DNA from: PFJX01 sp964646585
GTDB lineage: Bacteria > Pseudomonadota > Gammaproteobacteria > Burkholderiales > Thiobacillaceae
NCBI GenBank assembly: GCA_964646585.1
Contig: CAZYEY010000236.1
Coordinates: 1 to 10,536 of the forward strand
Reading direction: 5' to 3'
Length of the DNA stretch: 10,536 nucleotides
Of the stretch, positions 6,242-10,536 are shown in pieces; position 1 is the stretch's first letter, and each line of letters opens with the position of its first letter. Below the pieces are notes generated by a model. That model was not told the DNA's origin, searched no databases, and was given only the letters and a program-made list of their open reading frames with translations. The translations under genes were made by a program, and so were the position numbers.

Positions 6242-6697
6242 TCAGATCGAACGCTTGAACAGCGAGAGCCAGCTGTCGTTCATCGCCACCTCATGCAGCA
6301 CCTTGAGGGAGCGCTGCTCGTTGCCGTCGATGCCGACCTGGTGCACCAGAGCTCGGCCCTTGGCGGCGTCCACCGTCACGGTGTAGACGTTCTTCTTGTT
6401 GGCCAGGTAGCGTGCGATCGAGGCGTCCTCGGCAGCAGCGCGCTGCGCCATCTTCGGCAGCCACACGCGCACATGCAGCAGCACCGCGCCCGGGTAATCG
6501 TTGGCCGCCAGTTCCTTGAGCATGGCCTTGACCAGGACGTAGTTTTCCTCGGCCGGGGTCTGGCCGCCGAAGACCAGGGCCACGGCTTCCTGGTCGCGCA
6601 GAGCGGCAAAGGCGCGCGCGGCATCTTCGGCATTGGCCAGGCTGGCGGTGCTGAGGGCAGCCTCGCCTTTGGCCTTCGCCACCACCTGGGCACCCAT
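6242..6697 (-). CDS. Uncharacterised protein, probably missing its N-terminus
   Basis: The frame encodes 151 residues from an ATG at 6697 and I do not recognise the family. Coding is supported by consistent G/C third positions over the whole length and by a protein-like sequence: an alanine-rich helical first third, FGGQTPAEENYVLVKAMLKE in the middle, a HVRVWLPKMAQ segment, and a compact end DSWLSLFKRSI. No good Shine-Dalgarno precedes the ATG. Upstream in the same frame, eight further codons (ALASLSGA) lead into MGAQ, which reads like the end of a signal peptide with a cleavage site, but a TAA at 6724-6722 interrupts it. Beyond the TAA neither of the other frames gives a hydrophobic N-terminus. 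It may therefore be a decayed periplasmic protein, or a functional cytoplasmic protein starting at 6697. It converges on the phytase gene and is the only minus-strand gene here. Confidence 0.6.
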   Translation of the reverse strand: MGAQVVAKAKGEAALSTASLANAEDAARAFAALRDQEAVALVFGGQTPAEENYVLVKAMLKELAANDYPGAVLLHVRVWLPKMAQRAAAEDASIARYLANKKNVYTVTVDAAKGRALVHQVGIDGNEQRSLKVLHEVAMNDSWLSLFKRSI

Positions 6698-6943
6698 GGC
6701 GCCGCTGAGGCTCGCCAGGGCTTAGGCCGGCTTCGGCCCATGCCGGGCGGGACAGGGCGACATCAACCTGTGGCAACCCGACCGTATGTGGTGTCCGTGG
6801 GGGTGGATTACCCCTTCATGGAAGAGGTCGACCATCCCGGCGAGCGGATCGACTCTGCCGTGTGGGCATCCAGCCTGTCTGATTGCCGGTTCGCCATTTC
6901 TTTTTCCACTGTCGAAAAATGAGGATGTGGGAGGGTGCAGGCT
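6698..6943. other. Region without a convincing gene
   Basis: I see no supported gene between the minus-strand ORF and the asd promoter. A small perfect hairpin, GGCCG-GCTT-CGGCC, lies at 6725-6738, immediately beside the TAA that interrupts the minus-strand frame. A + strand frame from ATG 6740 to TGA 6922 exists, but its codon choice lacks the G/C third-position bias of real genes here. Base composition becomes more A/T-rich from about 6895 (TTTCTTTTTCC, CGAAAAATGAGG), as expected before a promoter. Confidence 0.5.
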
Positions 6944-6949
6944 TATAAT
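6944..6949 (+). promoter_or_regulatory. Probable -10 element of the asd promoter
   Basis: A perfect TATAAT, rare by chance in such GC-rich DNA, lies 50 bases before the asd ATG, implying a leader of roughly 44 bases. No good TTGACA match is found at 16-18 bases upstream (the region reads around GAGGAT), so the promoter may need an activator or use other contacts. Confidence 0.6.
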
Positions 6950-6956
6950 CCTCTGC

Positions 6957-6999
6957 TTTCAGCAAGCATGGAGCCCCGCTCCATTTCAGAGGCAAGCAT
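6957..6999 (+). promoter_or_regulatory. Structured asd leader: hairpin between direct repeats
   Basis: ATGGAG (6968-6973) pairs with CTCCAT (6979-6984) around CCCCG; the inner C-G can add a seventh pair. The hairpin is flanked by direct copies of TTTCAG (6957-6962, 6985 region: 6984-6989) and GCAAGCAT (6962-6969, 6992-6999), the second copy holding the Shine-Dalgarno AGAGG (6988-6992), 7 bases before the ATG. It is too short for a lysine riboswitch. It could modulate ribosome access or be a simple duplication. Confidence 0.4.
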
Positions 7000-8112
7000 A
7001 TGAAGCGCGTAGGTCTGATCGGTTGGCGCGGCATGGTGGGCTCGGTGCTCATGGGCCGCATGAGGGAAGAACGGGATTTCGACCACATCGATCCGGTGTT
7101 CTTCACCACGTCCAACGTGGGCGGCAAGGGTCCGGACATCGGCAAGGACGTGCCGCCCCTCAAGGATGCCACCAGCATCGACGAACTGAAGGCCATGGAG
7201 GTGATCATCACCTGCCAGGGCGGCGACTACACCAACGATGTGTATCCCAAGCTGCGGGCCGCCGGCTGGAACGGCTACTGGATCGATGCCGCCTCCGCCC
7301 TGCGCATGAAGGACGACGCCATCATCATCCTGGATCCGGTGAACAAGCATGTCATCCAGGACGGTCTGAAGAACGGCGTGAAGACCTTCGTTGGTGGCAA
7401 CTGCACCGTCTCCCTGATGCTCATGGCCATCGGCGGCCTGTTCGACAAGGGTCTGGTGGAGTGGATCGCGCCCCAGACCTACCAGGCGGCTTCCGGCGCC
7501 GGCGCGCGCAACATGCGGGAACTCTTGCAACAGATGGGCGCGGTGAACGCCGAGGTGAAGCCCCTGCTGGACGATCCCGCCTCGGCCATCCTAGATATCG
7601 ACCGCAAGGTCACTGACTTCATCCGTTCCGACCGCTATCCCCTGGATGCCTGGCCGGTGCCGCTGGCGGCGAGCCTGATCCCCTGGATCGACGTGCAACT
7701 GGAATCCGGACAAAGCAAGGAAGAGTGGAAGGCCCAGGTGGAGGCCAACAAGATCCTCGGCCGCTCCGACAACCCGATTCCCATCGACGGTCTCTGCGTG
7801 CGGGTCGGTGCCATGCGCTGTCATTCCCAGGCTCTGACCATCAAGATGACCCAGGACGTGCCCCTGGACGAGATCCACGGCATCATCGCCGCGCACAACC
7901 CCTGGGTGAAGGTGGTCCCCAACGATCGCCAGATCACCATGGAGCAGCTCACCCCCGCCGCCGTCACCGGCACCCTGACCGTGCCCGTGGGCCGCATGCG
8001 CAAGCTCAACATGGGCAGGGAATATCTCTCCGCCTTTACTGTGGGGGACCAGCTGTTGTGGGGCGCCGCCGAGCCCTTGCGGCGCATGTTGCGCATCCTG
8101 CTGGAAGCCTGA
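7000..8112 (+). CDS. asd: Aspartate-semialdehyde dehydrogenase
   Basis: The 370-residue enzyme reduces beta-aspartyl phosphate with NADPH to aspartate semialdehyde, the branch point towards lysine, diaminopimelate, threonine and methionine, in the cytoplasm. It is the Gram-negative E. coli-type form by length and sequence. The nucleotide-binding motif is G8-W-R-G11-M-V-G14, TTSNVGG follows at 36-42, the catalytic cysteine is C135 in GGNCTVSLM, and the second catalytic residue is the histidine of RCHSQALTIKM, about H275. The substrate-binding arginine is expected in the RVGAMRCH region. AGAGG stands 7 bases before the ATG, and a TATAAT promoter element lies upstream. The paralogue gene begins one base after the stop, implying a common transcript. 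In relatives leuB often lies just upstream of asd; here a truncated ORF and the phytase gene stand there instead. Confidence 0.98.
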   Translation: MKRVGLIGWRGMVGSVLMGRMREERDFDHIDPVFFTTSNVGGKGPDIGKDVPPLKDATSIDELKAMEVIITCQGGDYTNDVYPKLRAAGWNGYWIDAASALRMKDDAIIILDPVNKHVIQDGLKNGVKTFVGGNCTVSLMLMAIGGLFDKGLVEWIAPQTYQAASGAGARNMRELLQQMGAVNAEVKPLLDDPASAILDIDRKVTDFIRSDRYPLDAWPVPLAASLIPWIDVQLESGQSKEEWKAQVEANKILGRSDNPIPIDGLCVRVGAMRCHSQALTIKMTQDVPLDEIHGIIAAHNPWVKVVPNDRQITMEQLTPAAVTGTLTVPVGRMRKLNMGREYLSAFTVGDQLLWGAAEPLRRMLRILLEA

Positions 8113-8113
8113 T

Positions 8114-9082
8114 TTGTCGTCGCGGCGGGTGCCCGGGCCCGGTCTCGGGCCGAAAGAGACCGCCTCCCAGTTCGACCTGGCGGTGCTGGGAGCCGATGAT
8201 CCCTTGGGGGGCGCCGTACTCCAGATCCTGGAGGAGCGGGAGGTGCCGGTGGGCCGTCTGTTTCCCTTGAGCCTGCGGGAGGAGGACGCCAACGTGGTGT
8301 TTCGGGGCCAGGATTGGCCCTGCGACCAGGCAGCGGAGTTCGACTTCGGCCAAGCCCAGGCCCTGCTGGTGACCAGCCGTTCCGCCGCCGCCTTGCGCTT
8401 GGTCGAGCGGATCCGCGCGGCCCAACCGGCCATGCCCGTGCTTCTGGTCGGTGAGGTGGATCCAGCGCCTGCCGTTGCCGTGGCCCGGATAATGAAATCC
8501 GTCACTGCCCTTGCCGGGGTGGATTACGCAGACGCTGTCGTAGCCCTGCCTGCCGCCTATGCCGGTCAGGACGGAGTGGAAGAGTTGGCGAATCAGACGC
8601 GCGACCTGTTCAATATGGAAAGCAGCGAGCCCGAGGTCTTTCCTCTCCAACTCGCATTCAACCTGATGCCTTACGGCGGTCCCAAGGACGCCCCGGCCTA
8701 TGAGTCGGCCCTGACTCTGGCCACCACCCGCCTGGCGGAAGGGGCCGAGGTGGCGTTCAGCGTCCTCTGGGCCCCCCTGTTCTTCGGCGCGGCGGCACAA
8801 CTGCACGTCCGCACCGCGTCTCCCGTGGGCGCCCAAGCCCTACGGGATGCCTTCCGGCACCGGGACGGCGTCACGCTCATGGAGTCGGAACTGGCGGCGG
8901 GAACCCCGACCCCGGCCACCGACGCCCAGGGCAGCGACTCGGTTTTCGTCGGCCGCCTCCGGGCCGAGGATCGCCGGATCGGTCTCTGGCTGGTTTTCGA
9001 CCCTATCCAGTTGGAAGCCGCGCAGATGGTGAGTGTCCTGGAAAATTGGATTGATAAGCCCGCGAGTTCAATGCTAACGTAA
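8114..9082 (+). CDS. Asd-like protein of the USG-1 family, catalytic cysteine absent
   Basis: This 322-residue protein is a diverged paralogue of aspartate-semialdehyde dehydrogenase, of the group called USG-1 in annotations and commonly found between asd and fimV or next to truA. It begins with FDLAVLGADDPLG (from residue 20), where the usual GxxGxxG nucleotide-binding motif has become GADDPLG. The only cysteine is C70, far from the active-site region, which here reads DAVVALPAAYAG; dehydrogenase activity is therefore unlikely. Later family-like parts are LQLAFNLMPYGG, SVLWAPLFFGAAAQLHVRTASPV, and the C-terminal AAQMVSVLENWI. The start is a TTG one base after the asd stop, with GGAAG 6 bases upstream inside asd; a GTG at 8129 is an alternative. 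Translational coupling with asd is likely. What the protein does is not known. Confidence 0.85.
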   Translation: MSSRRVPGPGLGPKETASQFDLAVLGADDPLGGAVLQILEEREVPVGRLFPLSLREEDANVVFRGQDWPCDQAAEFDFGQAQALLVTSRSAAALRLVERIRAAQPAMPVLLVGEVDPAPAVAVARIMKSVTALAGVDYADAVVALPAAYAGQDGVEELANQTRDLFNMESSEPEVFPLQLAFNLMPYGGPKDAPAYESALTLATTRLAEGAEVAFSVLWAPLFFGAAAQLHVRTASPVGAQALRDAFRHRDGVTLMESELAAGTPTPATDAQGSDSVFVGRLRAEDRRIGLWLVFDPIQLEAAQMVSVLENWIDKPASSMLT

Positions 9083-9185
9083 GATTTCCTTCAGATAGTG
9101 CGCCTAACTCCATGAGAAGTTTCAGGAATTCGGGCTGGTGGGGAGTCAGGACGTGTACCATTCCTGCACAGGATGTTGGTCTATA

Positions 9186-9196
9186 AAGGCGAAGCG
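9186..9196 (+). promoter_or_regulatory. Ribosome binding site of fimV and its upstream gap
   Basis: AAGGCGAAGCG contains AAGG (9186-9189) 7 bases before the fimV ATG at 9197. The 114 bases between the USG-1-like gene and fimV are more A/T-rich than the genes and could hold a promoter, but I cannot place a convincing -35/-10 pair there and see no terminator. Confidence 0.5.
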
Positions 9197-10536
9197 ATGA
9201 ATAAGTCCTTGAAAATCAGTGGGTTGGTTTTGGCGTTGCTGTTGGCGTCAGGAGTCGCCGGTGCTGCTGGATTAGGCAAACTCACCGTCCACTCCACCCT
9301 TGGGCAACCCCTGAGGGCCGAGATCGAACTGCTCTCCGTGAACAAGGAGGAACTGGCCGACCTCACCGCCAGGCTGGCCAGCCCCGATGCCTTCAAACAG
9401 GCCCGCATCGACCGGTCGGAGGCCATGGCTACCCTGCGCTTCGCCGTGGATCAGCGCGCCAATGGCCAGCCGGTGATCCGGATCACCTCCACGTCCGGCA
9501 TTTCCGATCCCTTTCTCGATCTGCTGATCGAACTCAACTGGAGTTCCGGCCGCCTCATCCGCGAGTACACCATCCTGCTGGATCCTCCCGCCGACGCCAA
9601 ATCCCCCGAGGCAGCCAAGGTGGCGACGGTCGCCCCGGAGACCGCGCGCAATGGCCAGGCAAAGTCCGCTCCGGCCCCCGCGCCCGTCCAGGAGGAACAA
9701 AAGCCCAAGCTCGCGCCAGCCCCCGTTCCGACTCAACCCAAGCGCTATGGTCCGGTCAAATCCGGCGAAACCCTGCGTGGCATTGCCGGCAAGCTGAAGC
9801 CGGCCGAGGTGAGCCTGGAACAGATGATGGTGGGACTCTACCAAGCCAACAAGGGTGCCTTCAGCGACCAGAACATGAACCTGCTCAAGCGCGGCCAGGT
9901 TCTCAACGTGCCCGATATCAACGCCATCCAGGCCACCCCGCCGCGGGATGCCGCCCGCACTGTCCAAGGCCATGCCAACGAGTGGCATGCCTACCGCAGG
10001 AAGGTGGCGGAGATGGCGGAGACGGTACCTGCCGCCGAGGAGAAGGCCGCGGCCGGCAAGATCACGCCCAAGGCTGAGGAAAAGGCGCCGCCGCCGCCCG
10101 CCGCCGCCAAGGATGTGCTCAAGCTGTCCAAGGGGGAGCCTGGCACGGCCCAGGGCAAAGCCGACGCGAAGACCCAGGAGCGTCTGCACAGCCTGGAAGA
10201 GGAACTGGCCGCCAAGAGCCGCGCCCTCCAAGAGGCCCAGGATCGGGTGGGACAGCTCGAACGCACCGTGCGCGACATGCAGAAGCTCTTGGAGCTGAAG
10301 GCCCAGGAAGTGGCCAAGGCGCCGCCGCCCCAGGCCCCCGCTCCGGCAGTTCCAGCTCCCGTCCCTGCTCCGGCCCCGGCGCAACCGCCCGAGGTCCAGG
10401 CAACGCCGCCGGCCCCCGTTCCTGCTCCGGCGCCAGTCGCCCAGCCCAAGCCCCAGCCGCCCGCAGCGCCGCTGCCAGCGGCGGAGCCGAGTTCCAGCTG
10501 GATTTCCACCTTCATCGGCAATCCGCTCTACATTGG
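9197..10536 (+). CDS. fimV: FimV pole-organising/type IV pilus assembly protein, 5' part
   Basis: The gene is open to the window end (446 complete codons), so it is partial at its 3' end. The product is FimV, an inner-membrane protein with a periplasmic peptidoglycan-binding part that organises the cell pole and supports type IV pilus and type II secretion functions. A signal peptide covers residues 1-25 or so (LVLALLLASGVAGAAG), followed by the family hallmark GLGKLTVHSTLGQPLRAEIE. A LysM peptidoglycan-binding region lies at about 184-238 (YGPVKSGETLRGIAGKL...GQVLNVPD). A coiled coil is likely at 325-373 (charged, LEEELAAK and LERTVRDMQKLLELK). A proline/alanine-rich linker follows to about 435, and the last visible residues, SSWISTFIGNPLYI, mark the approach to the membrane segment. 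The cytoplasmic domain with TPR-like motifs lies beyond the window. Its place after asd and the USG-1-like gene is conserved gene order. Confidence 0.95.
   Translation, partial: MNKSLKISGLVLALLLASGVAGAAGLGKLTVHSTLGQPLRAEIELLSVNKEELADLTARLASPDAFKQARIDRSEAMATLRFAVDQRANGQPVIRITSTSGISDPFLDLLIELNWSSGRLIREYTILLDPPADAKSPEAAKVATVAPETARNGQAKSAPAPAPVQEEQKPKLAPAPVPTQPKRYGPVKSGETLRGIAGKLKPAEVSLEQMMVGLYQANKGAFSDQNMNLLKRGQVLNVPDINAIQATPPRDAARTVQGHANEWHAYRRKVAEMAETVPAAEEKAAAGKITPKAEEKAPPPPAAAKDVLKLSKGEPGTAQGKADAKTQERLHSLEEELAAKSRALQEAQDRVGQLERTVRDMQKLLELKAQEVAKAPPPQAPAPAVPAPVPAPAPAQPPEVQATPPAPVPAPAPVAQPKPQPPAAPLPAAEPSSSWISTFIGNPLYI

Noticed and set aside
6230..6922. A 230-codon + strand frame opposite the orphan minus-strand gene
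   Set aside because: Third-position bias and protein-like sequence belong to the minus strand over 6242-6697. The remaining part (6740-6922) uses codons unlike the neighbours and has no recognisable family.
9182..9187. TATAAA just before fimV as a -10 element
   Set aside because: It ends only 9 bases before the ATG and overlaps the ribosome binding site, so a transcript starting from it would have almost no leader; no -35 was found at the right distance.
9272..10384. A 370-codon minus-strand open frame opposite fimV
   Set aside because: It is opposite a clearly recognised FimV with signal peptide and LysM region, and its sequence is low-complexity Gly/Leu/Arg.
10320..10490. Pro/Ala-codon-rich near-repeats in fimV as a tandem repeat element
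   Set aside because: These are explained by the proline/alanine-rich linker typical of FimV and show no regular unit length.

Overview
The window looks like chromosomal DNA of a GC-rich betaproteobacterium, probably near the Rhodocyclales. I infer this from strong G/C preference at third codon positions, two proteins ending in the PEP-CTERM sorting signal typical of that group, and the conserved block asd, asd-like (USG-1 family), fimV seen in beta- and gammaproteobacteria. No rRNA, tRNA, CRISPR array, transposase or phage gene is visible.

Layout. Positions 1-2566 carry small housekeeping or uncharacterised genes, all on the + strand: a possible tail of an upstream gene, a DUF2288 protein, YaeQ, an unrecognised lipoprotein with a glycine-zipper-like segment, and a YbcJ-like S4 RNA-binding protein. 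A strong hairpin (2624-2654) closes this group. Positions 2744-6104 hold two secreted proteins in tandem: an ExeM/NucH-type extracellular endonuclease and a beta-propeller phytase. Both have N-terminal signal peptides and nearly the same PEP-CTERM tail. A good intrinsic terminator (6180-6205) follows. Positions 6242-6697 hold the only minus-strand gene, an unrecognised ORF that seems to have lost its start and signal peptide. After about 250 bases without a gene comes an asd promoter and a structured leader (6944-6999), then asd, a degenerate asd paralogue starting one base after the asd stop, and the 5' three-quarters or so of fimV, which runs off the window.

How the genes may work together. 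The best-supported idea is that the nuclease and phytase form an extracellular phosphorus-scavenging pair: one attacks DNA, the other phytate, and both are probably handled by the exosortase system and kept in or near the exopolysaccharide layer. A Pho-box-like direct repeat before the phytase gene would fit phosphate control, but it is imperfect. The asd-usg-fimV block links lysine/threonine/methionine and diaminopimelate synthesis with a cell-pole and type IV pilus organiser. That linkage is conserved gene order rather than a known shared function. No clearly new multi-gene defence or mobile system is visible. The least explained items are the lipoprotein, the truncated minus-strand gene, and the repeats at the nuclease 3' end and in the asd leader.
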